From positions 1 to 37,832 of the forward strand of contig JABDGK010000019.1 of the NCBI GenBank assembly GCA_013286085.1: a DNA stretch of 37,832 bases, given 5' to 3'. This DNA comes from Gammaproteobacteria bacterium (lineage in GTDB: Bacteria > Pseudomonadota > Gammaproteobacteria > DSM-16500). The position numbers were made by a program, and so were the translations under genes. The notes below the pieces were generated by a model. It saw only the letters and a list, made by a program, of their open reading frames with translations. It made no database searches and was not told the DNA's origin. Position 1 is the stretch's first letter. Every line of letters starts with the position of its first letter. This document shows positions 7,371 to 15,687 of this stretch, piece after piece.

Positions 7371-8066
7371 ATGTCTAGCGGTAGAGTTTACAATCATTCT
7401 GGAGTTCATTCAGCTAATTTTGATAATATTGATCCTTATTCAACTGTAAATATTGGCGGTGTTGGCACTGTAAATATTATGGGAACAATTGGCAAGGGCA
7501 CAACTGTTATCAAACAAGGTGTGGGTGAACTAAATATAGTGGGTACTGTTGAAGAAAGCGTCATATTTAAAATTGGCGGCGTAGGCGATGTTAATTTTCG
7601 CAAACGGCCACCTCAAAGCGTTATTGATCAAATTGAAAAGCAAGGAGTTGGTGATATTTTAATACCTGGGGGTTGGAAAAAAGAAAAAGATGTGGACAGC
7701 GATGCTGAAGCAAATAGGACTATCTATTCAGACTTTAGTATTATGAATATAAATGGTCTTATACATGTAACTCAAAATGGGATAAAAAAAATCTACAAAG
7801 GTAATTGTGCTCAGCAAAATGGACGTCAATTATTTATTGATGGAAAACTGGTTGACGATTCAGATGCTATTGAAATTAAAGAAGCTTCTAAAAAAGAATC
7901 TAATTCACCTACCTCTTCTCCTCAGGTAGAACTATTAGCATCTTCTTTCTCTAATATGTTTAGGGGATCTAATATTGTAGCGATGGGAATTGCACCTGGC
8001 GCGCAGGTTGGGCAAGTTAGCAATGTAAGTGTTAGTGCATTTGAGATTACTCGATACGGGAAATAA
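7371..8066 (+). CDS. Unknown GGVG-repeat protein inserted in the T4SS operon
   Basis: I do not recognise this 231-residue protein. It has no signal peptide or membrane segment. The first 100 residues contain imperfect repeats built on IGGVGxVNI or KQGVGELNI (near residues 27, 52, 71 and 91), a glycine-rich pattern that suggests a beta-helix or beta-solenoid. A middle region around 125-165 has MNINGLIHVTQNGIKKIY and RQLFIDGKLVDD, beta-strand pairs that may bind another protein. The end is serine- and glycine-rich. It sits between the VirB10-like gene and the lipoprotein gene, with 140 bases before it and a terminator after it. No counterpart is normally present there, so it is probably cargo. 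Secreted effector, entry-exclusion factor or structural add-on are guesses only. Confidence 0.7.
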   Translation: MSSGRVYNHSGVHSANFDNIDPYSTVNIGGVGTVNIMGTIGKGTTVIKQGVGELNIVGTVEESVIFKIGGVGDVNFRKRPPQSVIDQIEKQGVGDILIPGGWKKEKDVDSDAEANRTIYSDFSIMNINGLIHVTQNGIKKIYKGNCAQQNGRQLFIDGKLVDDSDAIEIKEASKKESNSPTSSPQVELLASSFSNMFRGSNIVAMGIAPGAQVGQVSNVSVSAFEITRYGK

Positions 8067-8106
8067 AAAAGTCAAATAAGCATAACTACATATATAACAG
8101 TTCAAT

Positions 8107-8130
8107 GGAGGCTTTCGCCTCCTTTTTTTT
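8107..8130 (+). terminator. Intrinsic terminator inside the T4SS operon
   Basis: GGAGGC at 8107-8112 pairs with GCCTCC at 8117-8122 around a four-base loop, followed by eight T residues. It lies after the GGVG-repeat gene and before the lipoprotein gene. I see no strong promoter between it and 8209, so the downstream half of the T4SS would depend on read-through. Confidence 0.8.
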
Positions 8131-8208
8131 TAAAAAATTTTCCTCGCAAAAAAATCGAAAAAATCATCACCTTCATTTAACCAAATTTATCTTATAAAGA
8201 GAAAATTT

Positions 8209-8544
8209 ATGCGCATAATGGCAATTATTATATTGACTGTAAGTTTTATTAATATCACTGCTTGCAGCAGCATGTCAGGCAATGTTGTTCCTGAAAAAGG
8301 ACCAACCATGGAAGATGTTTATGACAGCATGGAAGCTACAAAACCGGTACAGCATCATCTAAATAAGAAATATATGGCACACCTTCAAACGACATCCAAT
8401 ACATTTTATAAAATACCGAATCCTGAATTAAAGATGTATGTTTATCCCCATTTAGCGGGCAAAGATGAAGTACCGATTCCAGGTTACAACACGGTTTTTA
8501 ATGCTTATACACAAGATCATTATGCCTTACCTAATGAACTATGA
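8209..8544 (+). CDS. Conjugative transfer lipoprotein of the TIGR03751 family
   Basis: A lipoprotein of 111 residues with a lipobox ending at Cys19 (INITAC). The mature part shows the family pattern: GPTMEDVYDSM near residue 28, then FYKIPNPELKMYVYPHLAGKDEVPIPGYNTVF at about 61-94. It is the VirB7-like outer-membrane lipoprotein of GI-type systems and normally directly precedes the TraC gene, as here. Its stop overlaps the next start (ATGA). Confidence 0.85.
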   Translation: MRIMAIIILTVSFINITACSSMSGNVVPEKGPTMEDVYDSMEATKPVQHHLNKKYMAHLQTTSNTFYKIPNPELKMYVYPHLAGKDEVPIPGYNTVFNAYTQDHYALPNEL

Positions 8545-11255
8545 GGTCTATTATGCTACACACAAAATCTTCTATAAATAAATATGATATTAAAAATTCT
8601 TATCAATCACTACCATCCTTTATTGAGTATTTACCTTGGCGCGATTACAACGAAAAACACAAGTGCTTTCTTTTAGAAGACAACACCAGTTTAGGGGTAT
8701 GTTTTAAAATAAAACCTATTCCATGCGAGGCAAGACCACAAACCATGTTAGATGAAATTGCATCAGCTATTTCAGAAGCAATGAAAAATGCAATCCCACG
8801 TGAAAAAAATCATCCCTGGGTATTACAAGTCTATGCTAAAAAGGATTCTGACTTATCCTCTGTCTATCAAAATATTCATGATAGTTTTACCAAAGAAAGA
8901 TTAAAGACGCCATTAACAGCTGATTTTCTAGCTAACATAAAAGAACATTTAGATTATGTTAGTCAATCAGATGGTATTTTTCATGACTCACAAGTTACCA
9001 ATTTAAAGTTTCGTGGTGAGATATTACATGTATATGTTGTTTTATACAGACGCTATCCTCAAGATGGAAATGATATCTACGATGAACGCCACTCTCGTTT
9101 AGAAGAAATATTACGCGTTTCACGTAAACTATCCGATCAGCTTAGATCTTGTGGAATGGGTGTAAAACGATTGAATGGCAAAGATTTCTATGACTGGATG
9201 GTAAAATGGTTTAACCCCCAAAATAAATTAGTTGATGAAGTTTCATATCCAAGTGAAAAAGAAAAATCATTAACATTTGATTTGTCAGAGCAGCTATTTT
9301 ATAGCGCACCTCAATCTTTTAAAGATGGGTGGCTATTTGATGGTATGCCACATAAAGTCATGACCATCCAGAGTATGACTACTAATCCTGAAGTAGGCCA
9401 TGTTTCTGCAGAACGAAAGCGACTTACTGATGATAAAATTTTTAATTTGATGGATCACCTACCAGAAGGTAGTGTTTTTACAATGACGATTGTTCTACAG
9501 ACCCCTGGTGAGGTCGATACTCATTTAAAAGTCATTCAGGGTTCTGCTGTAGGAAGCCATGCTCAAGCCATTAAGGTTAAAGAAGAAATTGCGACTGCTG
9601 AACGCTTGATTGCCAATGGAGATTTATTACTACCCGTTATTATGAATCTTTATTTACGTGGCGAGTCCGAATCTGATCTACGCTCCAAAGAAGCGCAAGC
9701 CGAAGTACTACTTAATAGTAATGGTTTTAAAGTCATTACTGATGATGAATTATTTCCTGTTGATGCATACTTACGGTATTTACCTATGTGCTATGACTTT
9801 TTGTTCGATAAGAAGAATCTATATCGTTCACGATATTTTTTATTAACAGACATAGCAAAATTGTTACCTTTTTATGGCCGTAGCCGTGGCACAGAGAACC
9901 CTGGATTAATTTGTTTTAATCGTGGCGGCGAACCTTGGTTTTATGACTTTATGAAAGATAAAACCAAAAATTCACACTTCTTATTAATCGGAGAAAGTGG
10001 TACCGGTAAATCCAATTTACTCTGTTTTATTATAACGTATTTACTTGCAAAATATTTGCCTCGCATGTTTATTATTGATGTCGGTGGATCTTTTGATTTA
10101 TTGGGTGAATATTGTAAATCACTTGGGTTAACAGTAAATAAAATTAAAATTGACCCTAAAAAGCCGGTGTCGCTGAATCCATTTGCTGATGGGTTACGTA
10201 TCATTGATCAAATTGAATCAATTCAGACAAAAAATCGTGAACAGTACTTACATGAAACATGTGAGAAGGTCTTCAATACTTCTTCGGATGATGAGGATCG
10301 CGATATTTTAGGTGATATGGTCTTATCTGCATTGATCATGATAACGGGGGGCGAGAAACGCGAAGAAGAAGCTATTCGACGCAGTGATCGTATGCTCATC
10401 ATGGATGCTATTATTGATGCCGCTTATTTTGTTCGCGACTCAGGTCGAAATCAAATGACTGCCTCCGATATTATTGATGCTTTCGACCGGTTAACCACCA
10501 CCTTTGATCCACAGCGAGATGCGGACAAAATTAAACGCGCAAGAGAAATGGCCGATAGTATGCGCTATTTCACAAAAGACCCCATGGCAAGTCAGTTCTT
10601 TAATAGCCTTGGAAACCCATGGATAGATGCTGATTTAACGATTGTGGATTTCGGATTATTTGCACGTGAAGGCTATGAAGCACATCGCTCTATTGCATTT
10701 TCAGGATGCCTTAACCACATCCAAACATTGGCTGAAGCAAATCAAACTAGCAATCGCGCGATTTATACCATCATTGATGAAAATCATATTTTCACGTCGA
10801 TTCCATTACTAGCAAACATCCAAACTCGTGTTGCGAAAACGGGTCGTAAGCTAGGATTATGGCTAGGTGTAGCAACACAGAATATGAAAGATTTCCCTGA
10901 TGGCGCACGTCGCATGCTAGCCCAATTGGAACATTGGATCTGCCTTCACATTCCTCCGGATGAAATCAAACAGATTGAGGATTTCCGGATTTTAACCCCG
11001 GAACAACGATCAATTCTTTCATCAACTCGGAAAGAAAAAGGCAAATTTACAGAAGGCGTTATTTTAAGTTCTTTAGTCAATTCATTATTTCGGAATGTTC
11101 CACCGCGTCTTTATCTTGCATTAGCTGCCACAGAACAAGACGAAAAAAATCAACGATTCCGTTTGATGGAAGACTATGGCTGCTCTGAAATAGATGCTGT
11201 CAGAATAACTGCGCAAGAAATGATGCAATCCAAATATGAGAGGTCTTATGATTAA
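8541..11255 (+). CDS. traC: TraC/VirB4-type conjugative ATPase (TIGR03744, PFL_4706)
   Basis: A protein of 904 residues, the usual length for the family. The N-terminal part (about 1-430) contacts the inner-membrane complex. The C-terminal RecA-like ATPase has Walker A GESGTGKS at residues 484-491, an IIDVGGSFDLLGEY segment just after it, and Walker B with Asp746-Glu747 (IIDENHIF). ATP hydrolysis powers pilus assembly and substrate transfer. The start at 8541 overlaps the lipoprotein stop; ATG 8553 is a possible alternative. The gene ends eight bases into the next gene. Confidence 0.92.
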   Translation: MRSIMLHTKSSINKYDIKNSYQSLPSFIEYLPWRDYNEKHKCFLLEDNTSLGVCFKIKPIPCEARPQTMLDEIASAISEAMKNAIPREKNHPWVLQVYAKKDSDLSSVYQNIHDSFTKERLKTPLTADFLANIKEHLDYVSQSDGIFHDSQVTNLKFRGEILHVYVVLYRRYPQDGNDIYDERHSRLEEILRVSRKLSDQLRSCGMGVKRLNGKDFYDWMVKWFNPQNKLVDEVSYPSEKEKSLTFDLSEQLFYSAPQSFKDGWLFDGMPHKVMTIQSMTTNPEVGHVSAERKRLTDDKIFNLMDHLPEGSVFTMTIVLQTPGEVDTHLKVIQGSAVGSHAQAIKVKEEIATAERLIANGDLLLPVIMNLYLRGESESDLRSKEAQAEVLLNSNGFKVITDDELFPVDAYLRYLPMCYDFLFDKKNLYRSRYFLLTDIAKLLPFYGRSRGTENPGLICFNRGGEPWFYDFMKDKTKNSHFLLIGESGTGKSNLLCFIITYLLAKYLPRMFIIDVGGSFDLLGEYCKSLGLTVNKIKIDPKKPVSLNPFADGLRIIDQIESIQTKNREQYLHETCEKVFNTSSDDEDRDILGDMVLSALIMITGGEKREEEAIRRSDRMLIMDAIIDAAYFVRDSGRNQMTASDIIDAFDRLTTTFDPQRDADKIKRAREMADSMRYFTKDPMASQFFNSLGNPWIDADLTIVDFGLFAREGYEAHRSIAFSGCLNHIQTLAEANQTSNRAIYTIIDENHIFTSIPLLANIQTRVAKTGRKLGLWLGVATQNMKDFPDGARRMLAQLEHWICLHIPPDEIKQIEDFRILTPEQRSILSSTRKEKGKFTEGVILSSLVNSLFRNVPPRLYLALAATEQDEKNQRFRLMEDYGCSEIDAVRITAQEMMQSKYERSYD

Positions 11256-12201
11256 AAAACTATTGATTTGCTTGAGTCTCCTGTTTGGCACAGGAGTCCA
11301 AGCAAGCAATAGTACTATTCATTCTGCAACGATTATTAAAGACACGCTAGCAGCAATGCCGAATTGTTCCCACTATCGTATCCCTATTCATTATTGTTTA
11401 TGGATATCTGAATGGGGTGAAGTCAACACAACCCCTGTTCTCGATCATTATCTACCTGATTTAGTGGTGATCGTATTTAGAAAACCGCATGACAATCCAT
11501 GGCTTGAAATAAATAAGATTGTAGATGGTATTGGACAACCGATCCAAAAAGAGATTGTGCATGGTATCACTGAATTTGATGTAGGTAACGGTAATCACAC
11601 TTTAATCGATACACACGAACAAAATATCATCTTTAAAGAAGCCGATGTGATTGGAAATCCAGCTCTGGCAGTGATTCCATCACATGGCTTGTTGCCGAGT
11701 ACATCTACTCCATGGAAACCTTATTTCCAATCGATGACAGATAGTGTGGCATGGCGTGGATTGCCTCCAGTTGCATTGCCAGAGGAAGGTATGGCATTAG
11801 GTTTAAATATCATGCACCACATTGGTGGTGGATTAACAAATTGGGGAGGAGTTTATCCGCATGAAGGAAAAATTATAAATGACAACGATGCTAAAGCTTC
11901 TGCTGTTATTGCATTTCGTGCAGCAGACGTTTTAACTAATTCTAAAGCTATTACCCACATACATCAGTCACTTTCTACTGAATGTGGACAACATTGCAAT
12001 GCTGCCCCAATACAAGAAAACAGCAAAGAAACGTATTTTCAAATGATTTACCCAATTACACAAAATGATTGTCAAGTTTTAGGTAACAACGATTCCTATA
12101 CGCCAGCTATGTTAAATCCAGACGGGTCTTATGTTTGGGTTATTTGGCGACATTATGAAGGTTGTGCCGATGGCGACGGTGAATATCTCGGGAGAATATA
12201 A
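11248..12201 (+). CDS. TraU-like ICE protein of the TIGR03756 (PFL_4710) family
   Basis: An exported protein of 317 residues from ATG 11248, with a signal peptide ending near GVQAS. A longer start at 11236 is further inside traC and gives a worse N-terminus. Family features include several conserved cysteines for periplasmic disulfides (NCSHYRIPIHYCLWIS; ECGQHCN; the final EGCADGDGEY) and WRGLPP in the middle. TraU-type proteins support mating-pair formation and DNA transfer in the periplasm. In related modules a TIGR03757 gene and sometimes a DsbC-like gene precede it; both are absent here. Confidence 0.85.
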   Translation: MIKKLLICLSLLFGTGVQASNSTIHSATIIKDTLAAMPNCSHYRIPIHYCLWISEWGEVNTTPVLDHYLPDLVVIVFRKPHDNPWLEINKIVDGIGQPIQKEIVHGITEFDVGNGNHTLIDTHEQNIIFKEADVIGNPALAVIPSHGLLPSTSTPWKPYFQSMTDSVAWRGLPPVALPEEGMALGLNIMHHIGGGLTNWGGVYPHEGKIINDNDAKASAVIAFRAADVLTNSKAITHIHQSLSTECGQHCNAAPIQENSKETYFQMIYPITQNDCQVLGNNDSYTPAMLNPDGSYVWVIWRHYEGCADGDGEYLGRI

Positions 12202-13604
12202 TGCGTAAGTTATTATTAGCAATCTTAATGACATCCAGCTTATCCGTATATGCGTCCAACATTATTCCCATTGGCAATGGGAATAATAAATTCTATTATC
12301 AAATTGGTGGTAGTAATGATTTTGCCTACCCTCCCGTGTCCGACACAAAAAGCACAATTTTAAAAACTAATACTAATCTAGGAATTGGTTTTAGTTGTGG
12401 TGCTTATAATCCTGCACTTTCTATTACAAATAGCATTAACGACCTCAAAGATAGTGCAGACAATCTTGAACAAAATGTAATTGCTAGCGCCACCGGCAGC
12501 TTGGTGCAGCTTCCCATGTATTTTTTAGCCCAAGCCAACCCTACAGCGTACAATTTATTAAATAACACATTACTTTCTGCGCACAATCAATTAAGTATTT
12601 CTACCAAGTCATGTGAAACCGTTAAAAACCAAATAGCAAAAGGACAAAATCCTTACCAAGACTGGGGAACCATTTCATTAAATGATGATTGGAAAAAGCA
12701 TTTAACATTCGCTTCTTCTGGTAATGAAGATATTAATCAATCGAAAAAAGAAATTGACAAACATAGTGGTGAAAACGGTGTACCTTGGGTACAAGGAAAA
12801 TCAGATTGGGATGGTAGTCAACACGCAGGTGGCAAATCTCAGCCACCTATCCATGTAATTGCTGATACTGTTAAATCAGGCTATAACTCCCTACTCAATC
12901 GCGACTTAAATAGCGATGCAGATGCACCGGATAATCCTGAAAACAATCAATTAAAACAGTTTTTCCCAACCCCAAAATCAGCTAGTGACTGGATCACAAA
13001 TGTATTAGGTGATCAAGTCATTACAACATGTAATGACGATAGCTGTAAGACTCAGCAAAGCAACTTAGTCGGCCATGGGTTATTGCCTTGGGTTACATCC
13101 TGCCAAGCCAATAAGGATGATTGTAGCGATAGCATTAGAGATAGCTTAAGCAATCTGGTTACTGGCAATACGGAAATTAACAAAGCAAATCTTAACAAGG
13201 TTTCTGCAGATGGAATTGCCATTAGTCCAGATATTATTAACTCAATACATCTGATGGATGTCACACAACAAAAAATCATTATCAACAAATTATCGCAAGA
13301 AATTTCAATGCAGCGAACGATGGATAAGGCATTCATTGCTCGTAATATTTTATCTACAGGCGCACAAGTACCGGTGATTTCTTCAAATCATCCTGCGCAG
13401 GTCATCATTGGTACAGCTTTAACAAATTTAGATAATGATATTAAAGCACTATCTTTTGAAAGACAGATGCGGCAACAAGCTATGTCAAATACGCTTTCGG
13501 AGACTTTAAAATTTTCTAATCAGCAACAACAAGATGCTGTACGTATAAACGCCTCGTCAACATCTTCGTCTCTGATGGAAAACGGTGCTATACCAAAGGA
13601 GTAA
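12201..13604 (+). CDS. ICE protein of the TIGR03755 (PFL_4711) family
   Basis: An exported protein of 467 residues with a signal peptide ending near residue 18 (VYASN). The family core is clear: a GIGFSCGAYNPALSITNSIN segment near residues 61-80, then LPMYFLAQANPTAYNLLNN and QNPYQDWGTISLNDDWKKHL, the last starting near residue 149. The C-terminal part is helical, glutamine-rich and probably coiled-coil. It is a periplasmic component of mating-pair stabilisation that always lies between TIGR03756 and TraG. Its start touches the stop of the preceding gene by one base. Confidence 0.85.
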   Translation: MRKLLLAILMTSSLSVYASNIIPIGNGNNKFYYQIGGSNDFAYPPVSDTKSTILKTNTNLGIGFSCGAYNPALSITNSINDLKDSADNLEQNVIASATGSLVQLPMYFLAQANPTAYNLLNNTLLSAHNQLSISTKSCETVKNQIAKGQNPYQDWGTISLNDDWKKHLTFASSGNEDINQSKKEIDKHSGENGVPWVQGKSDWDGSQHAGGKSQPPIHVIADTVKSGYNSLLNRDLNSDADAPDNPENNQLKQFFPTPKSASDWITNVLGDQVITTCNDDSCKTQQSNLVGHGLLPWVTSCQANKDDCSDSIRDSLSNLVTGNTEINKANLNKVSADGIAISPDIINSIHLMDVTQQKIIINKLSQEISMQRTMDKAFIARNILSTGAQVPVISSNHPAQVIIGTALTNLDNDIKALSFERQMRQQAMSNTLSETLKFSNQQQQDAVRINASSTSSSLMENGAIPKE

Positions 13605-13608
13605 TAAA

Positions 13609-15105
13609 ATGAGTATAGGTGTGCAATCTTTTCCTGAACTTTATACGATGTTAATGGGTTGGGACTTATATGATAAGTTATGGGATTTATTAACCCAAAC
13701 AGGTCTTGCTTTTCTGCCATTCATTGGAATGGTTTTGCGTAATGTCACGCAGTCTTACCTTGCTCATCGTGATACAGGACCGATTGCACTTCGCACTATG
13801 GAAGTAAATCTTATTGTAACATTGCTACTAGTGGTATTTGCAGCTTCGCCTTGTATTCCAGTGAGTGCACGAGCATTATCATATTCACCTATGTGTGGCG
13901 CGAGCCAAGGAGTAATATTTCATCCAGGTGATACTGGCACAACGTATGATAAAGCATTTTCTGTGCCAGAAAATAATGTCACCGTCCCTCTTTGGTGGTA
14001 TACAGTTATTTCTGTTTCGGAAGGAATGACAAACGCAGCCAATACAATGGTTGGCTGCGTACCAAACTTGAGAAAGATGGTTACACAAGTCGATATGGCA
14101 CAGGTTTCTGATCCTGAAGTAAAAAAAGAGCTACAAGATTTTGAAACCATGTGCTACATGCCTGCTCGTACCCAATTTAATTTAGATAAACAAAATAACA
14201 ATATTACTAATTTGGATCGTATTGACGATAACGTTAAAGAATATGGCGTTGAAGATACCGAATGGTTAGGGTCGCACGGTTTTACGAATGTTTATTATAA
14301 AAATCTAAAAGCAACCCATCCCATACCTGGATTTCCATACGATTCGAGTGAAGATATCAATGCAGACACCAATAAGACGCCGCCCACTGTTGGAACACCT
14401 TCATGTTATGAATGGTGGAACGATAGTCAAAATGGTTTAAAAAATCGTGTCTATCAAGTTATGCCGAAATCATTTGCGGATGAATTTAAAAGTTATCTGC
14501 ATGATGTCAAAACACACGATGACGTAATAAAGCGAATCATCACTAATAGTAATTCGGGTTATGAGCAAGCAAACTCAACGATTTTGGATTACGGATATTC
14601 TAATTTAGTCTCTTCTGTAGGGATATGGTTTCATCAATTGGAAGAGTATCCAAAACTGTATGCAGCAAGTCAGGCTGCGCCCATTATACAAGCATTATTA
14701 CTATTAATGATTTATGTATTTTTACCATTCGCATTAGTTTTTAGTAGTTATCGAGCTAGCAGTTTAGTAACAGGTGCACTATTAATGTTTTCCGTTATTT
14801 TTTGGGGATTTATATGGCGTCTTGTCAGCTGGACTGATATGTCGTTAATGCAAGCACTTTATTCTGGGTGGTTCTCAAGACAAAGTGCATCGGCAACCCT
14901 TGCGGATATGATCATTGCTTCACTTGTAATTTTTTCTCCTATATTTTGGTTTATTTTTATGGGAGCAATGGGTGTTGCAGTAGGCGATATCGTGAGTAGC
15001 TTTTCATTAGGAATAAATAAAATCGGTGAGCGTGCAGCTAGTAAAGGATCAGAAATTACGAAGGAAGCTGCAACTACAGTAGCAAAAGCAGCAAAAGGTC
15101 TTTGA
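13609..15105 (+). CDS. traG: TraG-like mating-pair stabilisation protein (TraG_N)
   Basis: An inner-membrane protein of 498 residues from ATG 13609; the earlier in-frame start lies in the previous gene. Membrane segments occur near residues 30-50, 65-90, 360-385, 390-415 and 435-465, with a large cysteine-containing periplasmic part between (about 100-355). The N-terminus (QSFPELYTMLMGWDLYDKLWDLL) is typical of the TraG N-terminal domain. It is the shorter ICE type, without the long C-terminal entry-exclusion part of F-plasmid TraG. It stabilises donor-recipient contact. Confidence 0.85.
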   Translation: MSIGVQSFPELYTMLMGWDLYDKLWDLLTQTGLAFLPFIGMVLRNVTQSYLAHRDTGPIALRTMEVNLIVTLLLVVFAASPCIPVSARALSYSPMCGASQGVIFHPGDTGTTYDKAFSVPENNVTVPLWWYTVISVSEGMTNAANTMVGCVPNLRKMVTQVDMAQVSDPEVKKELQDFETMCYMPARTQFNLDKQNNNITNLDRIDDNVKEYGVEDTEWLGSHGFTNVYYKNLKATHPIPGFPYDSSEDINADTNKTPPTVGTPSCYEWWNDSQNGLKNRVYQVMPKSFADEFKSYLHDVKTHDDVIKRIITNSNSGYEQANSTILDYGYSNLVSSVGIWFHQLEEYPKLYAASQAAPIIQALLLLMIYVFLPFALVFSSYRASSLVTGALLMFSVIFWGFIWRLVSWTDMSLMQALYSGWFSRQSASATLADMIIASLVIFSPIFWFIFMGAMGVAVGDIVSSFSLGINKIGERAASKGSEITKEAATTVAKAAKGL

Positions 15106-15106
15106 T

Positions 15107-15298
15107 TTACCAAAAAGGACCTTTGCCTGTTACTTCTCTAGTGTGTTCATCATAATCATTTTGCCAACGATTAAAATCACGCTTTTTTTCGCTGTAACGT
15201 AAAAAGGTATCCACGACGATACGTGCAGAAAATTTAAGCGTAGCAATACTTACTTTTAATCCCATTTTTCCAATTTTTAAAAACAATGTCTTATTCAT
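15107..15298 (-). CDS. Small convergent protein, positional match to DUF3742
   Basis: A 63-residue basic protein encoded against the operon, directly abutting the end of traG. The first 30 residues are amphipathic or hydrophobic (KMGLKVSIATLKFSARIVVDTF); the rest is charged and ends in GKGPFW. In Pseudomonas-type GI modules a DUF3742 gene also runs convergently right after traG, so this may be its reduced counterpart. I see no convincing sequence match to DUF3742. Its start lies only 14 bases from the start of the divergent gene at 15313, so the two share control DNA. Confidence 0.55.
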   Translation of the reverse strand: MNKTLFLKIGKMGLKVSIATLKFSARIVVDTFLRYSEKKRDFNRWQNDYDEHTREVTGKGPFW

Positions 15299-15312
15299 AT
15301 AGGTATCCCGTC

Positions 15313-15687
15313 ATGATTAATCGACTATCTCATTTACTTTGGGCTGGAATGAAAGGATTTTTAAGAATTGGAATACCACTATTGTTGATGGGTATTACCG
15401 GTATAGTCATTGATATTTATGATCCAGCAATTCTAAATTCTATCATAGAAACCATACAGCATCACCCGATAAATTATCTTTTATTTCGTTGGGTTGTATT
15501 AATTTCGTTCGTCTTATGTTGGCCCTATATCGCCACAAAAATTGGACAACAGCGCAATGCAACAGCTCAGCAAATTCTATGTTGGCGAGGAGAAATTTGG
15601 CGAATCGCTTTTTGGTTAATCTTAATTGAAATCGTGATTTGCGAAAATCTTGTTGGTAAATCAATTCACCTATTGGGAGGATTTTAG
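15313..15687 (+). CDS. Small membrane protein between traG and traD
   Basis: A protein of 124 residues from ATG 15313 with about three membrane segments (near residues 18-38, 52-75 and 95-113). TAGG lies nine bases upstream of this ATG. A start at 15286 is also open but would overlap the minus-strand gene. Its stop directly abuts the traD start, and membrane proteins in this place often partner the coupling protein. I do not recognise a family. Confidence 0.65.
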   Translation: MINRLSHLLWAGMKGFLRIGIPLLLMGITGIVIDIYDPAILNSIIETIQHHPINYLLFRWVVLISFVLCWPYIATKIGQQRNATAQQILCWRGEIWRIAFWLILIEIVICENLVGKSIHLLGGF

